Source: an uncultured Alistipes sp. (lineage in GTDB: Bacteria; Bacteroidota; Bacteroidia; Bacteroidales; Rikenellaceae). Taken from it: a stretch of DNA of 15,333 nt. Within the stretch, counting starts at the first letter, position 1. Each line of letters begins with the position of its first letter. The stretch spans positions 1-15,333 of the forward strand of contig URTU01000042.1 in NCBI GenBank assembly GCA_900550925.1, written 5' to 3'. Positions 1 to 7,015 of this stretch are shown piece by piece. A model generated the notes under the pieces. The model worked only from the letters and a program-made list of their open reading frames with translations. It did no database searches and was not told the DNA's origin. Both the position numbers and the translations under genes were made by a program.

Positions 1-60
1 GCTGCCTTATGCAAGAAATAAAAAATGGAATTGATAGAACCCACCTAAAGCAAAACGCTT

Positions 61-1140
61 ATGAAAAAGACCTTGTTTTATTACATGTTGCCTGCGCTTG
101 TTTTTGCCTCGTGCGCACGCGACCGAAGCTACACTGTCGAAGCCGAAGTCGATCCTTCGTACAACGGTAAAACAGCCTACATGCTCGATTATCACGACGG
201 ATCGGTTGTCGACAGCACGGTTGTCGCCGACGGCAAATTCATCTTTTCGGGCAGCATCTCCCGCGACTCGATCCGTCGCATCGACCTCGAACGCGAATAT
301 GCCAACCTGATCCTCGAACCCGGGCAGATCGTGGTCGACCTGGAGCGGCACATGGCCGAAGGGACGCCGCTCAACGATGCCAAGAACGGCTATCAGATAC
401 TTTTCGATTCGCTGTGGGATGCACTTGATAATGCGTGCAGTGCTATCAGACAGGACTCGACCCTCGACACCCAGACGCAGAACGCCCGCATTGACGAAAC
501 ATCGGATGCCGGCATTTCCGGTTTTGCGGAATTAATGCGCCCGTATGTTTCGCGCGACGACGCTCTCGGCGCCTATGCCTTATGGGACTGGGCGTTCACG
601 GCCCGCACGCCGGAGGAATTCGACATCCTCTATACCACAGCTTCGGAATATGCACGGAATTTCGGCCCCATACAGCGTCTGGCCGCCGACTTCGAGATGC
701 AGCGAAAAACCGCCGAGGGAGAGCCCTTCACCGACTTCACGATCCCAACTGGTTCGGCCGACTCGACTTCCGTAAGCCTCTCGGATTACGTCGGCCGCGG
801 GCGGTACGTGCTGGTTGATTTCTGGGCATCGTGGTGCGGGCCGTGCCGCGACGAGATGCCTACGCTGCGCGAGGTGTGGGAACGGTATGACCGCAGCGAG
901 TTCGAAGTGCTTGGCGTAGCCGTCTGGGACCGCCGCGCCGCAACGCTGAAGGCGATCGATGAACTTGGAATCACGTGGCCGCAGATTCTCGATGCCGGAG
1001 AGATCCCGACCAAGCTGTACGGCATCAACGGCATTCCGCACATCATTCTGTTCGGGCCGGACGGGACGATCGTGGCCCGGGGGCTGCGTGGCGAGAACCT
1101 GAAGGCGCGGTTGGCCGAACTGCTCGACAAGGAGTCCTGA
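61..1140 (+). CDS. DUF4369 / TlpA-family thioredoxin-like lipoprotein
   Basis: This is a 359-residue predicted lipoprotein thiol:disulfide oxidoreductase. Residues 1-18 form a short lipoprotein signal with the lipid cysteine at C18 (F-A-S-C). No acidic surface-export motif follows the cysteine, so the protein probably faces the periplasm. Residues about 25-115 fit the DUF4369 module that often precedes thioredoxin domains in Bacteroidota; a helical linker follows. Residues about 225-355 form a TlpA/AhpC-type thioredoxin fold with the active site WCGPC (C259, C262) and a cis-proline at P326 (GIPH). The family reduces or shuffles disulfides in exported proteins; the client here is unknown. The start at 61 is the first Met before the signal peptide. 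No Bacteroidota promoter is visible in the 60 bases before it, so an upstream gene outside the window may lead the transcript. Family confidence is high; the exact role is open. Confidence 0.9.
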   Translation: MKKTLFYYMLPALVFASCARDRSYTVEAEVDPSYNGKTAYMLDYHDGSVVDSTVVADGKFIFSGSISRDSIRRIDLEREYANLILEPGQIVVDLERHMAEGTPLNDAKNGYQILFDSLWDALDNACSAIRQDSTLDTQTQNARIDETSDAGISGFAELMRPYVSRDDALGAYALWDWAFTARTPEEFDILYTTASEYARNFGPIQRLAADFEMQRKTAEGEPFTDFTIPTGSADSTSVSLSDYVGRGRYVLVDFWASWCGPCRDEMPTLREVWERYDRSEFEVLGVAVWDRRAATLKAIDELGITWPQILDAGEIPTKLYGINGIPHIILFGPDGTIVARGLRGENLKARLAELLDKES

Positions 1141-1267
1141 CAGACCGCCCCCTACAACATACCTTCCACCTTCGTCCAGACCCGAATATTTCGGAATTGC
1201 TGCTCGTGGGGGGGGAGTAAAATATGCAAGCATCTGAATATATTATTAAAACACAACACAGATCTAC

Positions 1268-2302
1268 ATGAAGGCCTACACATATGTCAGCCGCGGAGAG
1301 TTCGCGCTGCTCGACAAGCCGCAACCCGAGTTGCAGGGTCCCCGCGACGCCATCGTACGGATTACGCTGGCAAGCATCTGCACGAGCGACCTGCACATCA
1401 AACATGGCAGCGTACCGCGGGCCGTTCCGGGCATTACGGTCGGACACGAGATGGTCGGCGTAGTCGAACAGTGCGGGGAAGAGGTCCACAACGTCCGGCC
1501 CGGGGATCGCGTAACGGTCAATGTCGAGACATTCTGCGGGGAGTGTTTCTTCTGCCGGCACGGCTACGTGAACAACTGTACCGACCCGAACGGCGGCTGG
1601 GCCCTCGGCTGCCGCATCGACGGCGGTCAGGCCGAATACGTCCGCGTACCATACGCCGACCAGGGCCTCAACCGCATTCCCGATACGGTCAGTGACGAAC
1701 AGGCCCTGTTTGTCGGGGATATCCTTGCCACGGGTTTCTGGGCCGCGCGTATCTCCGAGATCAAAACGGATGATACGGTACTCATCATCGGTGCAGGCCC
1801 CACGGGTATCTGCACGCTGCTGTGCAGCATGCTGCACCGGCCGAAGCAGATTATCGTCTGCGAGAAGTCGCCCGAACGGGCCCGCTTCGTACGGCAGCAC
1901 TACCCTGCCGTGACGGTTGTTTCGCCTGATGAGTGCCTCGAAACGGTGCGCCGCTCCAGTGACCGCGGCGGGGCCGACGTTGTGATCGAGGTTGCCGGGG
2001 CGGACGAGACATTCCGGCTGGCCTGGGAGTGTGCACGCCCGAATGCGACGGTAACCATTGTAGCACTGTACGACAAGCCCCAGCTGCTGCCCCTGCCCGA
2101 CATGTACGGCAAGAACCTCACCTTCAAGACGGGCGGTGTGGATGGCTGCGATTGTGCCGAGATACTGCGTCTGATCGAGCAGGGACGCATAGATACCACG
2201 CCTCTGATCACTCACCGTTACACACTGTCGGAGATCGAACGGGCCTACCGGCTTTTCGAAAACCGGGAGGATGGTGTGATCAAGGTCGCGATCCGCCCAT
2301 AA
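1268..2302 (+). CDS. Zinc-dependent alcohol dehydrogenase (medium-chain dehydrogenase/reductase)
   Basis: This 344-residue cytosolic enzyme is of usual length for the MDR family and should interconvert an alcohol and an aldehyde or ketone with NAD(P). Catalytic zinc ligands are visible: C38 (ICTSD), H60-E61 (GHE) and probably D151 (GDILATG). A structural zinc site is also present (C90, C93, C96, C104). The Rossmann motif GAGPTG lies at residues 175-180, and an acidic residue at the end of the next strand (E199, IVCEK) suggests NAD rather than NADP. All key residues are present. It lies 127 bp after the thioredoxin-like gene. I found no perfect TAnnTTTG box in that gap, so co-transcription is possible. 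The gap holds an 8-G run at 1208-1215. The substrate cannot be read from the sequence; threonine or sorbitol dehydrogenase-like activities are alternatives. Confidence 0.88.
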   Translation: MKAYTYVSRGEFALLDKPQPELQGPRDAIVRITLASICTSDLHIKHGSVPRAVPGITVGHEMVGVVEQCGEEVHNVRPGDRVTVNVETFCGECFFCRHGYVNNCTDPNGGWALGCRIDGGQAEYVRVPYADQGLNRIPDTVSDEQALFVGDILATGFWAARISEIKTDDTVLIIGAGPTGICTLLCSMLHRPKQIIVCEKSPERARFVRQHYPAVTVVSPDECLETVRRSSDRGGADVVIEVAGADETFRLAWECARPNATVTIVALYDKPQLLPLPDMYGKNLTFKTGGVDGCDCAEILRLIEQGRIDTTPLITHRYTLSEIERAYRLFENREDGVIKVAIRP

Positions 2303-2397
2303 CGACGCAACTCACTGATATCACATTATTTACAATATTACAACTCCGCTCACCAGCCCTTTCGGCGGAGGTGGCTTTACTTGTTGCCGGCGCATGT

Positions 2398-2456
2398 AAC
2401 TAAATTTTTTAGTTGAAAAACTATTGATTTTAGTTGCATGTGAAGTTTTTTTAGTT
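2398..2456. promoter_or_regulatory. Candidate BlaI-type operator array, three in-phase elements
   Basis: Two 17-bp dyads of form AACTA-N7-TAGTT lie at 2398-2414 and 2419-2435. The first is the better: AACTAAA/TTTAGTT around a 3-nt spacer. A third half-site, TTTTAGTT, lies at 2449-2456. The TAGTT cores begin at 2410, 2431 and 2452, exactly 21 bp apart (two helical turns). The array spans the promoter of the blaI-M56 operon, with the second dyad on the -33 region and the third element touching the -7 box. BlaI/MecI/CopY repressors bind similar short dyads and repress their own operon, so autoregulation is a reasonable inference. That this protein binds here is not shown. Confidence 0.7.
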
Positions 2457-2463
2457 ACCTTTG
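2433..2463 (+). promoter_or_regulatory. Promoter of the blaI-M56 operon
   Basis: A perfect Bacteroidota -7 box TACCTTTG (TAnnTTTG) lies at 2456-2463. GTTG at 2433-2436 is a three-of-four match to the -33 TTTG with a 19-bp spacer. Transcription should begin near 2468-2472, giving a leader of about 110 nt before the ATG at 2580. The leader has a perfect short inverted repeat at 2524-2538 (CGGAGAG-A-CTCTCCG). Confidence 0.7.
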
Positions 2464-2579
2464 CATTGTGACAACCGTTAAGAACCATGTGAATCGTCAT
2501 TCTCTGCAACCGCCCGAAGGCTGCGGAGAGACTCTCCGGATACAAACCCGATTGCCACGCAACAAAAAAACGAAACAGA

Positions 2580-2945
2580 ATGGAAAAACTGACACGTCGC
2601 GAAGAGGAGCTGATGCAATGCTTCTGGGCCCACGGACCGCTCTTTGTCAGAGAGCTGGTCGACCTGGCTCCCGAACCCAAACCGCATTTCAATACGATCT
2701 CGACAATGGTCCGCACACTCGAGACGAAAGGTTATGTCGGCCACAAGGCCTTCGGGAATACCTACCAATATTACCCGCTTGTCGACCAAGCCGCCTTTTC
2801 CCGCCGCACGCTCGGAAACGTCATCGACCGTTATTTCAAGCATTCGAGTCTCGGAGCCGTGTCGGCGCTGGTCGAAGAGGAGCGACTCTCGGTGGATGAG
2901 CTGCGCGATCTGATCGAACGCATCGAACAGCAAAACAGAAAATAA
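2580..2945 (+). CDS. BlaI/MecI/CopY-family winged-helix repressor
   Basis: This 121-residue DNA-binding protein has the usual length of the family. Residues about 3-75 form the winged helix: LTRREEELMQCFW opens the first helix, FNTISTMVRTLETKGYV (about 37-53) is the recognition-helix region, and the wing runs through NTYQYYPLV. Residues about 75-121 are the helical dimerisation tail. Family members bind dyads as dimers and are inactivated by cleavage between these two parts when a partner M56 peptidase is activated. The partner gene begins one base after this stop codon, so the two should be translated together. An operator-like array precedes the operon, which suggests autorepression. A beta-lactamase regulator role is not supported, because no beta-lactamase gene is near and the partner has no penicillin-binding domain. 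Confidence 0.92.
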   Translation: MEKLTRREEELMQCFWAHGPLFVRELVDLAPEPKPHFNTISTMVRTLETKGYVGHKAFGNTYQYYPLVDQAAFSRRTLGNVIDRYFKHSSLGAVSALVEEERLSVDELRDLIERIEQQNRK

Positions 2946-2946
2946 G

Positions 2947-4602
2947 ATGGTCGCAGCACTCCTGACATACATCCTCAGAACAGCCGCCTGCCTGGCAGTG
3001 TTCTATCTGTTTTTCAAGCTCCTGCTCAGCCGCGAGACCTTCCACGCCTTCAACCGGCGGCTGGTTCTGGCGGCAACGGCACTGGCATTCGTACTGCCGT
3101 CGTGCGTCATCACAATTCACCGCACAATGCCACAGCCGGCACCGGTCTCAGCAGTTGCACCCGCCCCGGCAACAACATTACAGACCGATTCAGACATTCT
3201 GGCCACAGAACTCATCTCGACGCAGGCCAACCCGTTGTCCACTCTCCCGTCCGGACAACTGCCGACGGCCCCCTATCACGTCACTCCGGCCCCGGAAAGC
3301 ATCTCACAACCTGCACCGGTATCATCCGTATCGGCCAGCCCACAGGGCGGACTTCGCCACCTCCCGTGGCTGCAGATCGCAGCATCGATCTATATCGCGG
3401 GCGTCATTGCGGTCATCCTGCTCACGGTGCGTTCAGCCGTCTCCCTCAGGAGGCTATCCCGTCAGGGACACAGCGAACGTCTCTCGGACGGCACAACCCT
3501 CGTGCGCATGAACAACGACATTACACCCATCAGTTGGGGACATCACATATTGATTTCGGAACACGACCTGTCGGAAAACGGAACAGCCATACTGGCCCAC
3601 GAACAGGCTCACGTACGTCTGCATCACTCGCTGGATCTGGCATTCATCGACCTTGCGGTGGCGCTGCAATGGTTCAATCCGGCGATTTGGCTTTTGCGGA
3701 GCGAGTTGCGGGCCATACACGAATATGAGGCCGATGCGGCAGTTCTGAACAGCGGAGTCGATGCGCGGAGCTACCAACTGTTACTCATAAGAAAAGCTGT
3801 TGGCGGGAGGTGGTACTCGATAGCCAACAGCTTCAATCACAGCAAACTTAAAAATCGTATTACCATGATGTTACGTAAAGAATCGTCGCGGCGGATGCGA
3901 GTTCGCGCACTCCTTCTGCTGCCACTCACGGGCCTTGCGCTCGGAGCCTTTGCCGAAACGGTCTATGATCAGTCTAAAGGCAAAGTTACAAAAGAATCGG
4001 TAAAAGTCATTGCCGAAGAGGAAAATATTGTTTCGCCGGCATCGGAGCGGGTCACCCTGTCGGAAGATCTTGCCGGGCTGACGGAGCGGCATGTTGCAGC
4101 AAATGATGCATCCGTTTCGGACGCTGTGTCAGAGGTTGTTCCCGGGCGGGCAAATCTGGACACCATAATAATCATACAGAACGACACGGCTATTATCGTT
4201 CCTGAAGGACTCAGCGAGATATCCGACGAAAAGAGAGCCGAAATCGAGGACTATTTCAACAGCGCCGAATGGAAACAGCAACAGCAGGAGCTGGAGCAGT
4301 TGGGCAAATATTTCGAGAGCGACGAGTGGAAATCGTCCATGAAGCAGCTCGGGGATTATTTCAACAGCGATGAATGGAAATCATCCATGAAGCAGCTCGG
4401 AGACTATTTCAACAGCCAGGAATGGAAGGATACCCAGAAGACGCTTCAGGCCCTCGACAGTCTGGATCTGGAGTCAGCATTACAACCTGTTAACGACTAC
4501 TTCAACAGCGAGGAGTGGCAAGTCTACGTAAAGGATTCTCAAAACGACGATACGCCCGAAGCCAGAGATCAGTCGGAGAGTGATCCGGCCTCTTCAAAAT
4601 AG
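2947..4602 (+). CDS. M56-family membrane metallopeptidase (BlaR1-like) with C-terminal YFNSxEW repeats
   Basis: This 551-residue integral membrane protein is predicted to sense a signal and cleave, or cause cleavage of, the BlaI-type repressor encoded just upstream. Hydrophobic segments lie at about 3-27, 37-57, 141-163 and 319-336. A Pro/Ala/Ser/Thr-rich stretch (about 60-138) separates the second and third. The zinc protease site is intact: HEQAH at 218-222 and the downstream glutamate in HEYEAD (E261). SFNHSKLKNRITMM (about 295-308) is typical of the family. BlaR1 proper ends in a penicillin-binding sensor domain; here the exported tail (about 340-551) is acidic and carries five YF[N/E]SxEW repeats at Y436, Y455, Y471, Y487 and Y518. 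The ligand is therefore unknown and probably not a beta-lactam. A strong terminator ends the operon at 4670-4711. Confidence 0.9.
   Translation: MVAALLTYILRTAACLAVFYLFFKLLLSRETFHAFNRRLVLAATALAFVLPSCVITIHRTMPQPAPVSAVAPAPATTLQTDSDILATELISTQANPLSTLPSGQLPTAPYHVTPAPESISQPAPVSSVSASPQGGLRHLPWLQIAASIYIAGVIAVILLTVRSAVSLRRLSRQGHSERLSDGTTLVRMNNDITPISWGHHILISEHDLSENGTAILAHEQAHVRLHHSLDLAFIDLAVALQWFNPAIWLLRSELRAIHEYEADAAVLNSGVDARSYQLLLIRKAVGGRWYSIANSFNHSKLKNRITMMLRKESSRRMRVRALLLLPLTGLALGAFAETVYDQSKGKVTKESVKVIAEEENIVSPASERVTLSEDLAGLTERHVAANDASVSDAVSEVVPGRANLDTIIIIQNDTAIIVPEGLSEISDEKRAEIEDYFNSAEWKQQQQELEQLGKYFESDEWKSSMKQLGDYFNSDEWKSSMKQLGDYFNSQEWKDTQKTLQALDSLDLESALQPVNDYFNSEEWQVYVKDSQNDDTPEARDQSESDPASSK
4252..4521 (+). 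repeat. In-gene repeats coding for YFNSxEW units
   Basis: Five units begin at 4252, 4309, 4357, 4405 and 4498. The three central ones have a 48-bp (16-residue) period. The copies at 4309 and 4357 differ at 7 of 48 positions. Most differences are silent third-base changes; the only amino-acid change is Glu to Asn. This shows recent duplication followed by selection on the protein. The units look like amphipathic helices with a Trp and Tyr/Phe at fixed positions. Confidence 0.85.
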
Positions 4603-4958
4603 ATTTCGTCACTAAACCCTACGCATCGAATATTCTCATCTCACTCACACATATGCATTAATCAGGTCAGCTCCTCGCAGGCTATTGCGCCTCGCGAGGA
4701 GCCTCCTTTTTACCATGCAACGGAGACATCGCCTTGAACGGCATGCACAATAAAATCGTCGTTGCGACAGTTTGTCTTGCATGAGAAGCTTCAAACCGTC
4801 TGCTCCGGCATGCTCGTCCCGGTATCATTTTTGCGATGATTCCGGCAACAATCCGTTCCATGTCAGGTCTCTGCGCAACTCCATCAGGGCGGCGGCAGAT
4901 TCCGGCGACAGAAACGGAGAGGCCTTTTGGAGGGCAGACCTTTTCGAAACCTTACACC
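4603..4958. other. Intergenic region between the M56 operon and the flavoprotein pair
   Basis: I see no gene in this 356-bp gap. It holds the terminator at 4670-4711. No perfect TAnnTTTG box precedes the flavoprotein gene; the nearest, TATCATTTTTG at 4823-4833, has too many bases between TA and TTTG. An open frame runs through the second part from 4836, but the flavodoxin-like protein matches only from 4959, so I treat the earlier part as non-coding. Confidence 0.6.
4670..4711 (+). terminator. Rho-independent terminator of the blaI-M56 operon
   Basis: GCTCCTCGC (4670-4678) pairs with GCGAGGAGC (4694-4702). The stem continues inward with AGGC/GCCT after a single bulged C, leaving a six-base loop. 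CTCCTTTTT follows. It lies 67 bp after the M56 stop codon. Confidence 0.88.
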
Positions 4959-5474
4959 ATGAAACTTATCCTTAGCGACAAGCCTATTCCAGAAATTCGT
5001 GTCGACGGCAGACAGACACACTATTTCGACCTGTCGACAATGAAGATCTCGCCATGCGTCGGGTGTTACGGATGCTGGACCCGCACTCCGGGCAAATGCG
5101 TCATACGCGACGACGCAACCAGGGTATATCCACATATCGCCCAGAGCGACAGGGTACTGTATATCACACGTGTCAGGTACGGATGCTACGACAGCGTCAT
5201 GAAACGGATGCTCGAACGGGCCATTCCGGTACAACAGGCCTTCATCCGCATCCATAACGGCGAGACACACCACGTACAACGGGCCGTAGTCCCCAAACAG
5301 GCAACCATAATTGCCTATGGCGACCTGACCGACGAAGAGAAGGATATCTTCTCACAACTTGTTTCGCGGAACTCACAGAACATGAATTTTGCGAGTTTCC
5401 GCATCATTTTCACAACCGAAGCTCAGCTCGGCGAGAGCGTAAAGAAGATACTGGACGAATGGGAACAACACTGA
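4959..5474 (+). CDS. Flavodoxin-fold protein with CX2CX2CX7C motif (iron-sulfur flavoprotein-like), no FMN loop
   Basis: This 171-residue protein resembles part of the NADPH-dependent FMN reductase / iron-sulfur flavoprotein group. The clearest mark is the cysteine motif C33-VG-C36-YG-C39-...-C47. It matches the compact CX2CX2CX4-7C arrangement that binds a 4Fe-4S cluster in archaeal iron-sulfur flavoproteins. The N-terminus (MKLILSDKPIPEIR) has no GSPRxxSN phosphate loop, so it may not bind FMN alone. I chose the ATG at 4959, since family similarity begins there; the frame is open from 4836 without recognisable sequence. The stop codon overlaps the next gene by 16 bases, which indicates translational coupling. 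The next gene has the FMN loop missing here, so the two may act together. Cluster binding is inferred from spacing only; the four cysteines could instead bind zinc or be redox-active. Confidence 0.75.
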   Translation: MKLILSDKPIPEIRVDGRQTHYFDLSTMKISPCVGCYGCWTRTPGKCVIRDDATRVYPHIAQSDRVLYITRVRYGCYDSVMKRMLERAIPVQQAFIRIHNGETHHVQRAVVPKQATIIAYGDLTDEEKDIFSQLVSRNSQNMNFASFRIIFTTEAQLGESVKKILDEWEQH

Positions 5475-6067
5475 TATTGAACGGCAGTCCGCGTGCGCCG
5501 CGGTCGAATTCGAAGCTCTATTCCGGGCTGTTTCGCCACTACGCCCGCAACCATACGGATTACAGCGACATCACGCGCACAAACCACTCCGAACTTTGTC
5601 GCGCAATGGGACAACATACCGATACGCTGCTTGTGTTTCCGCTTTATGCGGACTCCCTGCCGGTGGGGGTGCTCGATTTTCTGAAGGCGCTCGAGGCCGA
5701 CCCGCCCCACACCAAACCCGTCATCTCGGTTCTGATCAACTGCGGATTTCTGGAGGCCTCGCAGAACGAGACCGCCATCAGGATCATCGGGGCATTCTGC
5801 CGCCGGAACGGTTACCGGCTCGGTTCGATACTGATGCTCGGCAGCGGAGAGGCCATTCTCCGTACGCCGTTCCGGTACGTTGCCGTCAGAGCCATACGGC
5901 GTCTTGTACGTTCGATCGAGAAGCGGGATTACAGGACCATCCGCGCAACAATGCCGATCGGCAAAAGGCTGTTCCGGATCGCCGCCGACATCTACTGGAC
6001 CAACTACGGCAAACGGTTCGGGGTTTCAAAGGAACAGATGCGGACAATGGATATCGAAAAGCCTTAA
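5459..6067 (+). CDS. NAD(P)H-dependent flavin oxidoreductase-like protein (flavodoxin fold)
   Basis: This 202-residue cytosolic protein has an N-terminal strand and phosphate-binding loop, LILNGSPRAPRSNSKLY (about 5-21), typical of FMN-binding NADPH-dependent FMN reductases. LLVFPLYADSLPVGVLDFL (about 57-75) matches the second loop, where the family has YPxYxxxxPxxLKxFxD. About 110 more residues follow, basic near 150-175 and possibly for dimer or partner contact. It lacks the cysteine cluster motif of the upstream protein. The start at 5459 lies inside the upstream gene (16-base overlap, different frame), so expression is probably coupled. The pair likely forms one redox enzyme or two subunits; substrate and electron donor are unknown. 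Confidence 0.75.
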   Translation: MGTTLILNGSPRAPRSNSKLYSGLFRHYARNHTDYSDITRTNHSELCRAMGQHTDTLLVFPLYADSLPVGVLDFLKALEADPPHTKPVISVLINCGFLEASQNETAIRIIGAFCRRNGYRLGSILMLGSGEAILRTPFRYVAVRAIRRLVRSIEKRDYRTIRATMPIGKRLFRIAADIYWTNYGKRFGVSKEQMRTMDIEKP

Positions 6068-6245
6068 CCGACGACCTTCACATAGTGCCAACGCTGTTTC
6101 GGCCCGCACACCCGCATACCCGCACATACCGGACATGACGAACATGACGGTCGTCGCGCCACAACAGCCACAGCCGCACCAAAGGTAGTTGTGCGGTACA
6201 AGTGAGCGAACGGGAAACATCTGGCTGCAACTAATCGCGGTACGA

Positions 6246-6277
6246 TTTCCCAAATTCGGCATTTATTGGTATATTTG
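6246..6277 (+). promoter_or_regulatory. Promoter of the DUF5606 gene
   Basis: A perfect -7 box TATATTTG lies at 6270-6277. TTTC at 6246-6249, three of four bases of the -33 TTTG, lies 20 bp before it. The start codon is 26 bp further on, so the leader is short. Confidence 0.7.
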
Positions 6278-6303
6278 TCCCGTAAAACATATAAACCATC
6301 ATT

Positions 6304-6729
6304 ATGAAACTGAAAGAGATTCTGGCCATCTCCGGACAACCCGGACTTTTCAAATATGTGGCCCGCAGCAGCAACGGCGTTATCGTAGAGTCGCTGCTCG
6401 ACGGCAAACGCACCAATGCATCTTCGACGGCACGTGTCAGTGCGCTGAACGAGATTGCCATCTTCACCGAGAATGAGGATATGCCGCTGTCCGAGGTTTT
6501 CGAGAAGATATATGCACATACCGGCGGCAAAGAGGCCATAAGTCCCAAATCGGATCCGGCCGAACTCAAGCGCTTCTTTGGCGAGGTTCTGCCCGAATAC
6601 GATCGTGAGCGGGTACATGTTTCGGATATCAAGAAGGTTGTTGCATGGTACAACCTTCTTGTCGGAGCAGGCATGACCTCCTTCAAGGAGGAGGAAGAGG
6701 AGGCGCAGCCGGCCAAAGCCGCCGAATAA
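6304..6729 (+). CDS. DUF5606 domain-containing protein
   Basis: This 141-residue soluble protein opens with MKLKEILAISGQPGLFKYVA, which I recognise as the start of the DUF5606 family, small conserved proteins of Bacteroidota with no assigned function. The conserved part runs to about residue 125 (KKVVAWYNLLVGAGMTSF). The last 15 residues are a run of glutamates and an Ala/Pro/Lys tail, probably disordered. There is no signal peptide or membrane segment, so it should be cytosolic. It has its own promoter immediately upstream and stands alone, with the terminator hairpin at 6937-6975 about 207 bp downstream. The family call comes from memory of the sequence pattern; I make no functional claim. 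Confidence 0.8.
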   Translation: MKLKEILAISGQPGLFKYVARSSNGVIVESLLDGKRTNASSTARVSALNEIAIFTENEDMPLSEVFEKIYAHTGGKEAISPKSDPAELKRFFGEVLPEYDRERVHVSDIKKVVAWYNLLVGAGMTSFKEEEEEAQPAKAAE

Positions 6730-6828
6730 CAACACCCGCGCCGCCGGCAACCCCGACAAGCGGGGGACGACAAGGAAACAGGGGGGGGGAGATGAAGAGG
6801 ATTAAAACACGCCGGCACGGTACAGCAG

Positions 6829-6871
6829 CCTACTGTCACTTGTTCCGCACCCTACTGTCCCCTGTTCCGCA
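6829..6871. repeat. Two-copy tandem repeat, 22-bp period
   Basis: Copies at 6829-6849 and 6851-6871 match at 19 of 21 bases (both begin CCTACTGTC and end TGTTCCGCA). They lie in the 286-bp gap after the DUF5606 gene, which also has a 9-G run at 6781-6789. No coding frame explains them. Confidence 0.7.
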
Positions 6872-6936
6872 TCGGCAGCCACATAACGGCATGCCCACGT
6901 TCTCCGATACGCATTGGCCTGTAAACAACCCCATAC

Positions 6937-6975
6937 GATAGAGCCGCCGAAGTCATCTGCTTCGGCGGCTCTATC
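6937..6975. terminator. Large hairpin between convergent genes, probable bidirectional terminator
   Basis: GATAGAGCCGCCGAAG (6937-6952) pairs perfectly over 16 bp with its complement at 6960-6975 around a 7-base loop. The plus strand continues TCTTCTCTATT, which is pyrimidine-rich but not a clean T run. It sits between the DUF5606 gene (plus) and argS (minus, ends at 7016), so it probably ends both transcripts. Confidence 0.75.
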
Positions 6976-7015
6976 TCTTCTCTATTGCTGGCTGTCCTCT
7001 CCTTGCCGGGCTCTT

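Noticed and set aside
1..60. Possible tail of an upstream gene before the first CDS
   Set aside because: Stops occur early in two frames (19-21 and 32-34), and too little sequence is present to recognise a protein.
1182..1194. CCGAA-TAT-TTCGG inverted repeat between the first two genes as a terminator
   Set aside because: The stem is 5 bp with a 3-base loop and has no T run; too weak.
1043..2215. A 390-codon minus-strand frame opposite the alcohol dehydrogenase
   Set aside because: Shadow of a dehydrogenase with all zinc ligands and Rossmann motif on the plus strand.
2344..2370. Hairpin CTCCGC/GCGGAG after the alcohol dehydrogenase as a terminator
   Set aside because: Only 6 bp of stem with a 15-base loop, and no T run follows. 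It may be a weak signal, but I would not annotate it.
4836..4958. A 41-residue extension of the CX2CX2CX7C protein
   Set aside because: The added sequence is low in hydrophobic residues and unlike the family; MKLILSD at 4959 is the expected start strand.
6180..6187. Minus-strand TACCTTTG box before the DUF5606 gene
   Set aside because: There is no -33 partner at the usual distance and no minus-strand gene for it to serve.
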